From Dolomedes plantarius (lineage: Eukaryota > Arthropoda > Arachnida > Araneae > Dolomedidae), in assembly GCA_907164885.2 (NCBI GenBank), contig OU015490.1, positions 91,484,799 through 91,548,798 of the forward strand: 64,000 nucleotides of DNA, written 5' to 3'. The position numbers and the translations under genes are program-made. Shown here one piece after another: positions 35,377 to 49,690 of the stretch (the stretch's first letter is position 1; each line of letters opens with the position of its first letter). The notes under the pieces were generated by a model. It made no database searches. It was not told the origin of the DNA and was given only the letters and a program-made list of their open reading frames with translations.

Positions 35377-35461
35377 AACGAAGAAAGATTAGTAAAACAC
35401 ATTAAATGAATGCAGAAACAAGGGTTTCCATTTACTCGAGATGATGTGAGAATTCTTACTT

Positions 35462-35982
35462 TTGAATTTCGATTTTGAACCCCAACCGAGCACATCAAAA
35501 ACTTCTGATGGAACTGCTCCATCACCAACAAAAGTACTTTATGATATTGCACGAGTTCCTAATGTAACCATGACAAAAACAGTTAGAAAACGTACCAAAC
35601 AGGTAGCTATGTTTTTGACATCACCAGAAAATATTGACAAACGTCGGAAACTTTCATCCCAGAAACAGATAAAGTTGATAAATAAGCTTAAAATGAGTAA
35701 AATGTCTAAAATAAACGCGAGAAAAACAAAAACAAAAAACACGACACTTCTACTAGCGAAGAAGATGAAATACATTTGAAATTATCAGATTCTACAAATT
35801 CCGAGGGAATAGAATTTGATGAGGATCACTGTGTTGGTTGTGGAGAAGAATACAATACCACAACCAAAAAGGATGACTGGATAAAATGCATAAGGGGCCT
35901 GAAGTGGTTCCATGAAATGTGTACAAACTATCAAGACCTTTGCGAAAAATGTGGTAAAATTTTACGAAAAGGGAAGGATTGA
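35462..35982 (+). pseudogene. C-terminal PHD-like finger of a transposase
   Basis: A first frame (FEPQPSTSKTSDGTAPSPTK ... RKRTKQVAMFLTSPENI) runs into a basic region. A shift near 35740 leads to the acid stretch TSEEDEIHLKLSDS and then CVGCGEEYNTTTKKDDWIKC, KWFHEMC and CEKCGK. The spacing C-x2-C, W-x-x-C, H-x2-C, C-x2-C is PHD-like. Such fingers occur at the C-terminus of some insect pogo-like transposases. One of the usual Cys residues (C-x2-C after DWIxC) is Arg-Gly here, so zinc binding may be impaired. Confidence 0.6.
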
Positions 35983-36135
35983 AATTATACTTCAAATGTT
36001 GTATATTTGAATTTGATTCACTCATTTTCCGTGATATAATTGCATCTTTACAAATTGCTACATGTTTTTCATGATTAAATATATGAAATGTGTTGTTTTG
36101 TACTATTTTAACTTCGCTTTTTCTTTCTTGTATTG

Positions 36136-36175
36136 GATGGCCATCTCTCCTCGGCTTGAAGGAGAGATGGCCATC
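36136..36175. repeat. 15-bp stem hairpin with 10-base loop
   Basis: GATGGCCATCTCTCC, then TCGGCTTGAA, then the exact reverse complement. It could be a transcript terminator-like or transposase-binding structure of the surrounding element. Confidence 0.85.
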
Positions 36176-36555
36176 AGCCATTTTAATTTCAAACTATGTT
36201 TTCCACTTTTTGTTCTCAATGTTTAGTTATTTTTTGCCCAAAATATGATGAGTATATGTATAAGAATTTTAAATATGCATAATATTTCTTGTGTTTGCAT
36301 TCTAAGAATTTTTATTTCAATCTTCAAAAACTATAGCCATCTATCTTAGGGTTACCCTACTCCGTTTATACAGAGCACCGATGATATCAATTAAATAAGT
36401 GGCGCGGTAGTTCCTTAGTGCGGAACTGCTATTTTTTCAGGATAAATAGCTGGTTCATCATTTGTACCGTCAGTTTTCTTAAGGGTATGGTAAGCTTGCT
36501 TGTAAATATCTGTTTTTGTGTTTTTAATGTTGTGTTGTGATTTCAATTGATCTAA

Positions 36556-36640
36556 TGCAGTGTTTCCCCAACCTATTTCGAGTCGTGACCCCCTTCAATG
36601 GTTTCCACTCGTCATGCGAACAACCTCCCTCCTCCCACCT
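36556..36640 (+). mobile_element. hAT-like element end (fragment)
   Basis: CAGTGTTTCCCCAACCTATT and TCGTGACCCCC resemble the CAGTGNTTCNCAACC ends common in hAT elements. No right partner is visible. Confidence 0.4.
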
Positions 36641-37015
36641 GCATCTATTCATTAAAAGTTACTTAAGACGTATAGAAAAAGACTTAAACGTATTTTCCAT
36701 AATTTAAATTCCACCTAAATGATTAATTTAAACAAAATGAAATTTGTAAGAAATGGAGACCATGTCTTCCGTAACGTCGAAATCTCTGAATAACGGCATC
36801 CCAAGTGACATGCTTAGGAGCCCCAAGGGGGTAGATGATTTTCGACACACAGATTTTCCTAAGCTTTCGGGAAAGATGAGACGCGCGGGCTTTAAGGCCC
36901 AGAGCTAAAGAATGTCGGAATTCGATGGGGGACTCAGTGATCGTTTCTGCAGCCCGACAAATGTGTTTTGAATCCCCTGCTGCAAGTGATTGTTCCACGA
37001 GGTTTTACGTGCGGC

Positions 37016-37018
<3 letters not shown>
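36641..37018. other. No recognisable feature
   Basis: The only long reading frame, on the reverse strand at 36723-36998, resembles no family I know. Confidence 0.4.

Positions 37019-37070
<52 letters not shown>
37019..37070. repeat. (TA)n microsatellite
   Basis: A pure TA tract. Confidence 0.95.
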
Positions 37071-37073
<3 letters not shown>

Positions 37074-37267
37074 TACGAATGTAAATTACTTAATAGGAAA
37101 CAAAAAAGAGTAAATAAATTTTAGGCGCTAAGCTGCTCACAAAAAAATTATGATATAATAGATTTTCAAAATTAAGATGACTGAAAGGGACAGGTGCGAC
37201 CATTTAATACTCCAATAACCTAGAACAAGATAGACATTTAAAATTAACAGAAAGAAAGTGGAGGTGG

Positions 37268-37440
37268 TATAGTTGATGACTAGGGGGGGTTGTGATCCCC
37301 CACCCCGGTTAAACATGTTTTGTGCCTAGGCAACACTCCCGGAGGTCGGCTATAACACCAAGACAGTTAGAAACAATTATGAAAAAAAAAATTTTTTTAG
37401 ATGAAACAGATAAGTTAAACCATATAATTTTAAATATAGA
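37268..37440 (+). repeat. Dispersed repeat X, copy 2
   Basis: Aligns with 23483-23655 in the same orientation. Both are followed by an A-rich stretch and then AGTTAAACCA/AATTAAACCA. Confidence 0.7.
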
Positions 37441-38934
37441 GTAATCTAAAACTTATTTATAATATGAATAGTGTTTAAACCTTTTAATATAGAAAAATCA
37501 AAATACTAAGATACAGAAGTACAATAATACTAATAACCTAAATAATTACACTTTAACAAATACACTACAAAAAAATTAAGATACTAAAATACTTAACTCC
37601 ACACCAAGCAAGAGTCACGAATTTCATTGCACACCTCCCAATTTGACAAAGAAGTTCGTCTTACTAAATTTCATTACTATATAAATATATAAATATTTGA
37701 ATTACTATATAAATATTATAAATATTATAAATATTTATATAATAATTCAAATAAATATTTGAATGAAACAAAAATGCTAGATAACTATTGATATTCTTTT
37801 TTAAAGCGTTTTTAAGAATGATTTTTTTAAGAATCATTGCATAATTTTACCTCAGTTGTTAGAATTGTCAATATCGTTCATATTACACCCAAGTAAATAT
37901 AGAACTGTCTTTTGGATTTACCGAAAGTGCGGAAATCGGTGTTTAGTTTCACTTTTGCAAGAGCCTGAAGGTGTTCTGCAGTCATTTCGAAGTCGTTTTA
38001 GGGTTTTTCTGCGCAACACTCGAATGACTTGTGTGGGAGGCAACTGGATATCCCCTTTTCTCCGCCTTCCAGCAACGAAAATCGTGCATTACAGCCGCCG
38101 GAGGAGGTCAAGGTCATAGGTATCTGTTGCACATGAGGTAAGACGAAAGGAAGCTTAAAGGGTGGAAAGTGTAGAGAGACGTTTACCAAAGCGCCAATTG
38201 ATATCCTTTTGTTCTCAAATCACGGAGGAAATTTAGCCCTTTAAGAATTCGAAAATAGTTGTCTTCTCGTCACTGCGTACACGGCAGTGACGGTAAAAGA
38301 GCTGAGCTCTACTTCCCCACCAAAAATAGTCTCCCCACAATGAAATTCCATTTAATGGAACCCAACAACGAAATTTTCTTATATACATTTATACAGAGAT
38401 ATATATATGACATGGAGCTTATTCTTACCCACTTCATTATGTCGTCTTATCTCACGTTACTCCATTTTAACCTATTCCTAAATAATTATTAATGATATAG
38501 CAGTCAGTGATTAAAGGCCTGTGGCAAAGAACTACAAATTAATTACACTTAAGAGTTTATTTCCGAATGTTAACCTACCCCGGTTCAATCTAATAATTAC
38601 CTGCCAAGCCGTCATCTCGTTCCTCGTGACGCGTGACCAACCCCGACCAAAATCTATCCCGCTTTGCCTTAAAACTCTATTGTTTTAAACCGTCTAATGC
38701 CATTGCGCATGCTTGCGACGTCTGCGCCGAAGATGGACCCAGAGGCGGAGTCACGTTTGATACTATTAATAGACTCTCTCTTTGCTCGTTCAAAAAGGGA
38801 ATTCCCGTAATTCGCGGCGCGTTTCGAAATACGATATGAAAATAGTGGCATTTTAAGCCAAGAAATTAACTACCCTGAAGTCCCCCCCCCTGTAAATTAT
38901 TTAATTATTGTTTTCACATATACATATATACATA
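37441..38934. other. No supportable gene
   Basis: AT-rich up to about 37850 with ATAAATATT-type low complexity (37680-37760), then more mixed sequence. GC rises around 38590-38830 without a credible reading frame. Confidence 0.4.

Positions 38935-39808
<874 letters not shown>

Positions 39809-39864
<56 letters not shown>
39809..39864. repeat. (TA)n microsatellite
   Basis: A TA tract shared as a flank by two transposons. Confidence 0.95.
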
Positions 39865-39867
<3 letters not shown>

Positions 39868-40772
39868 TCTTAGACAAAAAAAAATACGACGCACCAAGAA
39901 GGGGTAATGCAAATTGGATACAAATTGATATGCATACAGGTTTAGACGGAAAACGTGCAACTGAAGCTTCAGTGACCGCAAGGACCATTCATAGGCGGTT
40001 CAGAGAAAGGGAGCAAACGGCTCCCCTTGGTATGCAACTGACTGTAGTAGAATTGTCTTCAGTGATGAATCCCGCTTCGGATTGAGCCCTGATGACCTGC
40101 GAATACGTGTCTGGAGACGCCCCGGACAGCGGTGGGATACCAACCTGACTGTCTTCAGCCATACGGGTAGACAACCAGGAGTAATGGTCTGGGGGGGGGG
40201 CATTGCATTTCATAGCAGGACACCCCTTTGGTTGTCATCCGCGGCACCCTTACAGCACAGCGGTATGTCGACGATATTCTACGCCCCGTTGTGATTTCCT
40301 TCATATCATGTCATCCTGGGCTTACATTTCAGCAACATAATGCCCGCCCGCACACGGCGAGAGTTTCTACTGTTTGTCTTCGGGCTTGCCCAAAGCTACC
40401 TTGGCCAGCAAGGTCGCCGGATCTCTCCCCCATTGAGCACGTTTGGAGCATTACGGGCAGGGCCCTCCAACCAGCTCGGGATTTTTACGATCTAACAAGC
40501 CAATTGGGCAGAATTTGGTACGATATCCCGCTTGAGGACATCCGCCACCTCTATCAATCAATGCCAAGCCGAATAACTGCTTGCATAAGGACCAGAGGTG
40601 AACCAACGCGTTATTGACTTTTTCACTTTGTGAAGCTTTTTCTCTTGAATAAATCATCCAATTTTTCTCAAATTGCAATCATTTGTTTTTCTGTACATGT
40701 ACATCACATCTACCGATTTTCGTCCCATTCGGATAACTCCTTCTTGGTCGGTCATTTTTTTTTTGTCTAAGA

Positions 40773-40775
<3 letters not shown>
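39865..40775 (+). mobile_element. Internally deleted Tc1-like element
   Basis: Ends CACTCTTAGACAAAAAAAAA and the mirror at 40745-40775, both in TA arrays. About 500 bp of the 5' gene region is missing compared with the 25901-27318 element. Length 911 bp. Confidence 0.88.
39962..40617 (+). pseudogene. Tc1-like transposase, 5'-deleted, second Asp lost
   Basis: The relic starts near ASVTARTIHRRFRERE and continues IVFSDESRFGLSPDDLRIRV (first Asp), GVMVWGGG and GTLTAQRYVDDILRPV. The second block is FQQHNARPHTAR: the catalytic Asp is His. SPDLSPIEHVW keeps the Glu, and the protein ends RTRGEPTRY. The spacing is 32 residues, as in the other two elements of this type. At least one frameshift occurs near 40190-40230. 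Confidence 0.8.

Positions 40776-40838
<63 letters not shown>
40776..40838. repeat. (TA)n microsatellite
   Basis: A TA tract following the Tc1-like element. An ACAGGGTGTCCC element end (40838-40850) and an (ATT)n tract (40868-40910) follow. Confidence 0.9.
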
Positions 40839-40842
<4 letters not shown>

Positions 40843-40910
40843 GGTGTCCCATCAAGACCGCATAAATATATTATTAATATTATTATTACTATTATTATTA
40901 TTATTATCAT

Positions 40911-41857
40911 AACGACAGAAAATTCGGAATTGCATATGTGAAAATAAAACCATAAATTGCTGCAAGTTACGAGAAGGTGGACTGAATTCTTTAAACGGAA
41001 GTAAAAAGAATCGAACAAAGATGACGCGTGGCAATTTAATAACACCTATAAGTATTTTGAAGGTGAGACACCGGAATTTTACCTCGATCCATCATTTTCT
41101 CCATCAAATTTGTAAGGACCTGAACTCAATTTATTATCATTTTTCTCCTCGTCCAAAGAAGAATCCTTGTGGGAATTTTTCAGTTTAAAATTTAACCCAA
41201 CGAATCTATTCTTGCTGGAATGCCAGGCAAGGGGGCTCTCGGATGACAGATTGTTGCAGGATACTGAATTGATGCGTATTGGTTTTCAGATTTTAAACCC
41301 TTTTCTGTCTTTTGTGAAGAAAATATAAAATGGTAGCGCACTACCCCTACACATCCCAATACTTTTTTACATACTTACTTTTTTTTCTTCCTTTCAAGGA
41401 GTCAGGTAGCGTCATGGCTATGTGATGCATAGTAGTTTAGCTACCCGATGTTAGTTTAAGCTAGAAATAGCTTTCGACACGCAAACACTATCCTTTAATA
41501 TATTTGAAACAAATTCTGTTTCCAGAACATTCTAAACAAAATAGGTAACTAATATCCAAACTTGGTTGTGCTCAAAAGGAACTTTTCCTTATTTTATGTA
41601 CACGTATTTGTTTGTTGGTATGTATGTATGTATCTATCCATCTATCTTTCTGTGCTGAGGTTGCTCGGATCGAATTCCGGCGTCGCGCCAATAAAATACC
41701 TCCATTCGTGTCGTCCCTTCATAGGGGGTAATGCTGATCCGCCTTTATGGTGCCCCCATAATAAAATGGCCAGCAAACTGTGGTGAATTATAGGCGAGTG
41801 TTTACACAACAAGTGCCTCCACTTAAATAAAAAACAAAACAAACTATCTACTATATA
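40911..41857. other. No supportable gene
   Basis: Mixed sequence with a short GTAT/ATCT repeat at 41620-41652. Nothing coding is recognisable. Confidence 0.4.
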
Positions 41858-41859
41858 TA

Positions 41860-43218
41860 CGATGGTAACACTGAAATTTTTGAGACAGGGGCAGACGATA
41901 TAGCTCCCCCTAAAAAAAAATAATAAAATAATTCTTGGTCAGATATTTAAGTTTGAATTCTTTTATGTACGCAGACGATAATTTGTGGCAACAGATGTAA
42001 TTTAGCTATCGTAGAATAAATTTTGGAAGAAGAGAAAATGGAGTTCAGTCGTGAGCATTATCGAGCTATGATTTTCTATGATTTTAGAGTGGGGCTAAGT
42101 CTTCAACGTCTACAATTAGCATATGGAAACGAATCTCCATCTCGCGCCACTGTATTCAAATGATTTACAGATTTTAGAAGAGGTAGAAATTCTCTGCTGG
42201 TTGAAGAACACGCAGGAAAACCTTTGTCAGCTGCAGTCCCGGAAAATGTGTCGGCCGTACGAAAAATGTGAATCGATGATAATCGCTGTACCTACCCAAA
42301 TGATACAGAACGAACTTAACGTTGGATCCGCAGCTGTACATTAAAAGAGTTCAAACTTAAATATCTGACCAAGAATTATTTTATTATTTTTTTTTAGGGG
42401 GAGCTATATCGTCTGCCCCTGTCTCAAAAATTTCAGTGTTACCATTTATTCACGAAGAACTACTTATGAAAAAATTAGTTTGTCGTTGGGTCCCCGATAA
42501 TTTAACAGAACACCCAAAAGCGGAGCGTGTCAGAATCAGTAAAGAAACCCTAAAATTACTTAATAATGGCGGGTACGGCATTAATTCTAAAATAATGATT
42601 CTTGATGAGATGTACATACTTTTTTTGATGTTCCAACACGTCAAGAAAGTAAAGTCTGGGTCTTTGAAGATGACAACAAACCAACAATGGTGAAAGGATA
42701 ACGAGAAAGGAAAAAAGTAATGTATGTCGTGTTCTTCAGAAGTACAGGGCTTGTCAAAGCCACAGAGTTAGAGGGACATAAGACAGTTACAGCTAACTGG
42801 TTCACATCTAAGTGTCTTCCAGAAATTCATCAAGATGTGAATGTTAGGGGATTCATGCTTCACCATGACAATGCATCTTCTGATACAGCAAGGATTACTG
42901 TCGAATTTCTTGAACAAAAAGCATCAAAGTGATAGAACCCTATTCTCCTGATCTTGCTATGTGTGACTTTTGTCTATTTCTTAATCTAAAAAATTTTTTA
43001 CGTGGGCATCTTTTCATTCCAAAGACGAGACTGATAAGGCTATAAAAGCCCATTTTTCATCTATTCCAAGAAATGTATGGATTGAGGCATATAATCTTTG
43101 GAAAATTAGCCTACAAAAGTCATTCATCTTAGAGGAAACTACTTTGAACACTCCTTAGAGTTGGTAAGTTTAACTTGAATCACTTAACCCTATCTTAAAA
43201 ATTTCAGTGTCACCCTCG
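41860..43218 (+). mobile_element. Mariner element carrying an internal inverted copy of its left end
   Basis: Left end CGATGGTAACACTGAAATTT, right end the mirror of CGAGGGTGACACTGAAATTT, with TA on both sides (41858-41859 and 43219-43220). 42347-42445 is a near-perfect reverse complement of the left terminal 95 bp (41862-41960), sitting inside the coding region. Without it the length is about 1.26 kb, normal for mariner. Confidence 0.88.
42038..43175 (+). pseudogene. Mariner transposase, interrupted
   Basis: Starts MEFSREHYRAMIFYDFRVGL. The DNA-binding half is readable with two TGA stops, one at an expected Trp (TVFK-stop-FTDFRRG) and one at AVRKM-stop-IDDNR. At about 42346 the inverted end copy intervenes. 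Coding resumes at FIHEELLMKKLVCRWVPDNL, then VRISKETLKLLNNGGYG, ILDEMYI (first Asp), KVMYVVFFRSTG and MLHHDNASSDTARIT (second Asp). The usual SHT is SDT. Next is YSPDLAMCDF (third Asp). Several frameshifts follow. It cannot make an active enzyme. Confidence 0.85.
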
Positions 43219-43220
43219 TA

Positions 43221-43972
43221 TACACTTTTTATTTCACCAATAATATTTGTCTTAGTTTATATGTTTTCAGTAAAAGTCGAAGATAATCGTTTTTTCCAGC
43301 GATCCGCCAATAGTGTCATTCCTGGAGAGGCTCTGATTTTCCATTAGGAGCGGTAGGCCCGAGCCTAGGGGCCCTCGAATGTTGGGGGCCCCCCTAAAAT
43401 TTTTATTTTAAAAGAAAAGAAAGAAAAATTTCCCAATTAAATTTTTTTAATTTTACCTTTTTTAATAACAATTTTTTTATATATCCTTTCAAATGTGATT
43501 GATTGATTGGTTCATCATATGTATAATTATATTTTTAGTTCATCATATGTATATTATAGTGAATACAAGGGAATAATAAGTTTTTCTGGTTGCATTGTAT
43601 TGGTGTTTTAATGATGAATTTAATGTGCTGTATTGCTTTTTGTTATTTGATAATGTTCTAGGCTTTTACGCTTCAAATAGCCAATTCTTGGAAAATGGTA
43701 CTTTCACAATGACTCATGATTACTTTTTTTAAGTGTCAATTTTGGAAATTTTATGCCCACATCGGTGTCAGGGGGCCCCATCCCGAGTTGTGCCTATAGT
43801 CCAGACTTTTCTAAATTGGGCCCTGTGCCTGGACCGGATATCGAACCCGTGCGGTACCCTTGGTAATATTACTAGAAAATCGGGGCACCCTTGCTAGAAT
43901 TTTAGTGTTTTCCAATTTTTTAAAAATTTAATTTAAGGGGACTATGTCTCAGAAACATGTTGAATTTGATTG

Positions 43973-43973
<1 letters not shown>
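43221..43973. other. Probable hAT-like MITE debris
   Basis: GGCCCGAGCCTAGGGGCCC near 43353 and GGGGGCCCCATCCCG near 43770 suggest G/C-rich inverted ends like those of the 11955-12217 element. A TATCGAACCCGTGC motif near 43840 resembles a B box in reverse. None of it can be bounded. Confidence 0.3.

Positions 43974-44048
<75 letters not shown>
43974..44048. repeat. (TA)n microsatellite
   Basis: A TA tract ending at a Helitron-like terminus. Confidence 0.95.
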
Positions 44049-44050
<2 letters not shown>

Positions 44051-44160
44051 TAACTGAATACCCGTGCTTCGCTACGGAGTACATTCAAATTAAATACAAC
44101 GCTCAGTGTATGCTGTTAATGCCAAAAAAATATATTTATTAATAATAAATACAACATACA
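44049..44160 (-). mobile_element. Helitron-like 3' terminus
   Basis: On the reverse strand, CTCCGTAGCGAAGCACGGGT-ATTCAGTTAGT reaches the TA tract. The inner sequence (GTACATTCAAATTAAATACA) is the same as at 32048-32070, so both belong to one family. Confidence 0.55.
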
Positions 44161-44262
44161 TTTATATGTATACATGTATATATATACATTTATGTATATA
44201 TATTTATATGTATTTATGTATATATATTTATATGTATATATATATATACATATATACATATA
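44161..44262. repeat. TA/ATTTATATGT-rich simple repeat
   Basis: Degenerate simple repeat ending at TA before the Tigger element. Confidence 0.8.
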
Positions 44263-46885
<2,623 letters not shown>

Positions 46886-46914
46886 TATATATATATTTTT
46901 TTTAAAATTTATTT

Positions 46915-46997
46915 TTTTTTTAAACCTCGCAGCACCCATGTACGATCTCACAGCACTCTAAAATGCCGCGACACACCGGTTAGAAACCACTGTGTTA
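46915..46997 (-). mobile_element. hAT-like element end (fragment)
   Basis: On the reverse strand, CACAGTGGTTTCTAACCGGT and GTCGCGGCATTTTAGAGTGC resemble a hAT terminus with its CAGTGGTTTCTAACC end. No partner end is seen. Confidence 0.45.
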
Positions 46998-47414
46998 ACA
47001 TTTGAGAATTTGAGATCCGAATTAGTGAATGTGTTTAACTCTATCTAACTCCGGCCCTCTCTATACTCTCAAGGAGTTTGTTAAAACTTGTTTAAAGTTG
47101 CATACATTTCTTTTAGATATGAAAGATCGTTCACAGTCTTCTCAGTTTCCATTTGTATTCTATTCGTGGAAGCGACTGTCATCTCTTTCTTCCTGACACA
47201 CAAAGAGAAGCTCCTTAGAAGGTTTCCAGCTGAGAAAAACATTGTGACTAGAGTAAAAACCGTGACCGTCAAGTCCTGGGGTAGTTAAAAGAAAACCTCT
47301 CGCAACAAGATATAACACATTGCTCTTAATGCAAGTGGGGAAAGATAGAAGAGAACACTGATACAGATCGTTGGTTCAGGTAATCTTTTTGTATCTATCT
47401 CCAGGTTTATTAAT

Positions 47415-47715
47415 AATTTACTCTCAGTTTAAAGTAGATCCCAGAATTTCGTTTGGATAAGGATTTTGAGTCAGCCATTATTTCATAAGGAAGTTTTTAC
47501 TCTTGATAGCCATTTTTTTATTCTCAATTTAAAGAAGATCACCGAATTTCGTTTGGATAAGTAATTTGTGTCAGCAAATATATCTTAAGCAAGTATTTAC
47601 TTTTGATAACAAGTTTTTTTTTCTCTACTTAAAGTAGATCATCAAATTTCGTTTGGATAAGGATTTTGTGCCAGAAGTTATTTCTTATTCAAGTTTCTAT
47701 TTTTGATATGCTCTC
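47415..47715. repeat. Three tandem 100-bp units
   Basis: ATTTCGTTTGGATAA recurs at 47446, 47546 and 47646, an exact 100-bp period, and the surrounding sequence is clearly related (TTTAAAGWAGATC upstream, YTTTTGATA downstream). Units are diverged, so the array is old. Confidence 0.85.
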
Positions 47716-47766
47716 ACAAGCATGCACGTTTTCACAAAAGAATCCTGCATTTATCACCATCAGATA

Positions 47767-48246
47767 TCTATACTTATATATAAAGAGAGAACGATTTTGT
47801 ACGTGGAGGGTAATCTCCAGAACTACGGCACCTATTTTAAAAATTCTTTCACTGTTTGAAAGGTACATTATTCCAGATGGACATAGGCTATATATTATGT
47901 ATATCTGATCAGTAGAAATAAAGTTAGGGGCTTAATCCTAACAATCTCAATTGTTACCGCTACTGTCCTCTACCGCTTTTTGTGCCGAAGTCTTCAACGA
48001 TCCTTAACGTGGTGCTATCGCGATGGGCTTCTGTTCTGACGTTAGCGGGTCGAATCTGGTCGTTCTCCGGCACGCCTTTTTCTTTTAAAAAATTAACTTT
48101 AATTATTAACTAACGTAATATTAATTTAAGGTATTATTAAGGTTATTTTTAAGGTAAAAAAAGATTTACAATTTATTGGCTATCAACTGGATATTTATTG
48201 ATATAATATTTTGTTTAACCCGGACAAAGTCGGGACGGGTCGCTAG
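47767..48246 (+). mobile_element. Non-autonomous Helitron-like element
   Basis: Begins TCTATACTTATATATAAAG after an A. It contains TCTCCAGAACTACGGCACC and AAAAATTCTTTCACTGTTTG, sequences familiar from arthropod Helitrons, and ends GACGGGTCGCTAG followed by T, matching the TC...CTAG(T) rule. A tRNA-like stretch with a B-box variant (GCGGGTCGAATCTGG, about 48046) lies inside, possibly an inserted SINE. No Rep or helicase reading frame. Confidence 0.65.
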
Positions 48247-48990
48247 TCTTATATATAAAGCAGAAACGGGAAATGGGTCGTGTCTGTATGTGTGAGTCAC
48301 AAAAACTCAAGAACCGTGAGCCCTACCTTGATGAAATTTACACGGTTTAATTTTCTTGGAAAATCAGGATGAATGAGACTATTTTCATCCCGCTATGACG
48401 TTCCATCCCCGAATTATGTTAGAACAAATTTGCACGGTATCAACGAATATTTTTGTTGAAAGCCATTGTAAAATTTCATTGTTGCCAACTAAATTATAAC
48501 ATTTGCGTAAAAATAAATAGACATGAATTAAAAAAGTGATTTATTCATATATTGGCGCATGTAAGAATGAATTTGATATGTTATTTTCATGTATGTGGCA
48601 ACGCCGGAATATTTCTTTTTCGATGATTTATATAACTGAAGTGACATTGAAACATAACAGACGATTTAGTTTTGAGAAAGAATTACAATCATGAAATACG
48701 TGTATATTCTACTTAAGAAAGTCTGAAAGTGGCATTGAAACGTAGCAGACGATTTACTTTTGAGAATTGCACTGTCGCAGATGATAAAAAAGAAACAAAA
48801 AATGTTGTGTACTGGCAAGTATTAAAAATAACAACAAATTAGTTAATAAATGAATTTTTTATTACTGAAAAAATGAAATTAATTTGTTTAAGAGTTGTTA
48901 TAACTTCAGAACATCGTAACTTGAGGCTAATCATTGAAAAAAAAATAGTAACAGAAACTGAATCACGAGCGAAGCCGGGTAATAAATCTT
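48247..48990 (+). mobile_element. Second Helitron-like segment, head-to-tail
   Basis: Begins TCTTATATATAAAGCAGAAA directly after the CTAG of the previous element. It has AAAAACTCAAGAACCGTGAG and ends near CGAGCGAAGCCGGGTAAT (48966), the usual 3' hairpin region, but the terminal CTRRT is missing. Inside, two related units (about 48638-48675 and 48727-48765, CATTGAAACRTARCAGACGA) form an imperfect duplication. Confidence 0.5.
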
Positions 48991-49690
48991 GTATTCATAT
49001 AATAGGAAAATCCCGAGATAGTTTGTCTGCAATACAGATCAACAAAATTGACTCATAATTGCTCCATATTTGCAAGATAGTATTTGTTTATCAGCTTTGA
49101 TCAGAAGAAAGTTTCATCAAATTTTTGCAATGGTTACAAATAATAGGTATTTTCCAGGCTGTGGTGCCGATTGGCTACCATTTGGAATCTTTGTTCTGTT
49201 TGAGCCAACTTTTGGCGATTTCCAGTTAAAAAAGGTGTCATCCATTTACTGTACTTAAATCAAAATTTAAAATTCAAAAGTAGCCAGATTTGGCAAGAAA
49301 TCGCCTCAAAAGGTTATTAAAATATGAACGGTAGCTAACTGTATTAGTTTTATTTAAGAAATTAATCTTATCACAATTATCTCATTTATTTGGATTAATC
49401 TTAATTCAATTTTAATCTTGTTTTAGAGTATAATTCATCCTAATATAACATTATTGTAACCGATATGAGGCATAAATACATTTCATCTCATTGGTTTCAT
49501 CTGGTTGGTCATCTCATAAAATATTACCTACAGGAAATCTACGCTCAGAAAGTTTACGAGAAAAATTGTTGCAAATGCAAAATATAATTTGTATAAAAAT
49601 GGAAACATTTTTTAATTGTTTTATAATGATAGAAAAATATTCACGGATATAATATTTTAGAAATTTCTAGTTTTAATTTTTTCAAAATTA
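48991..49690. other. AT-rich sequence without genes
   Basis: No recognisable feature. Short reading frames are unsupported. Confidence 0.5.

Larger units (their letters stand above)
34651..36366 (+). mobile_element. Putative pogo-like element encoding HTH and PHD-like finger
   Basis: Possible ends ACGGAGTAGG (34651) and its mirror CCTACTCCGT (about 36357-36366) bound a segment with repeated subterminal GGAGAGATGRCCA motifs (about 34966 and 36161) and GGCCATCTNTC motifs (36141, 36336). The internal open frames encode a psq-type helix-turn-helix and a C-terminal Cys/His finger but no DDE core. Boundaries are tentative. Confidence 0.4.

Noticed and set aside
36723..36998. Possible 91-residue reverse-strand protein
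   Set aside because: No recognisable motif and adjacent to hAT-like debris; probably chance.
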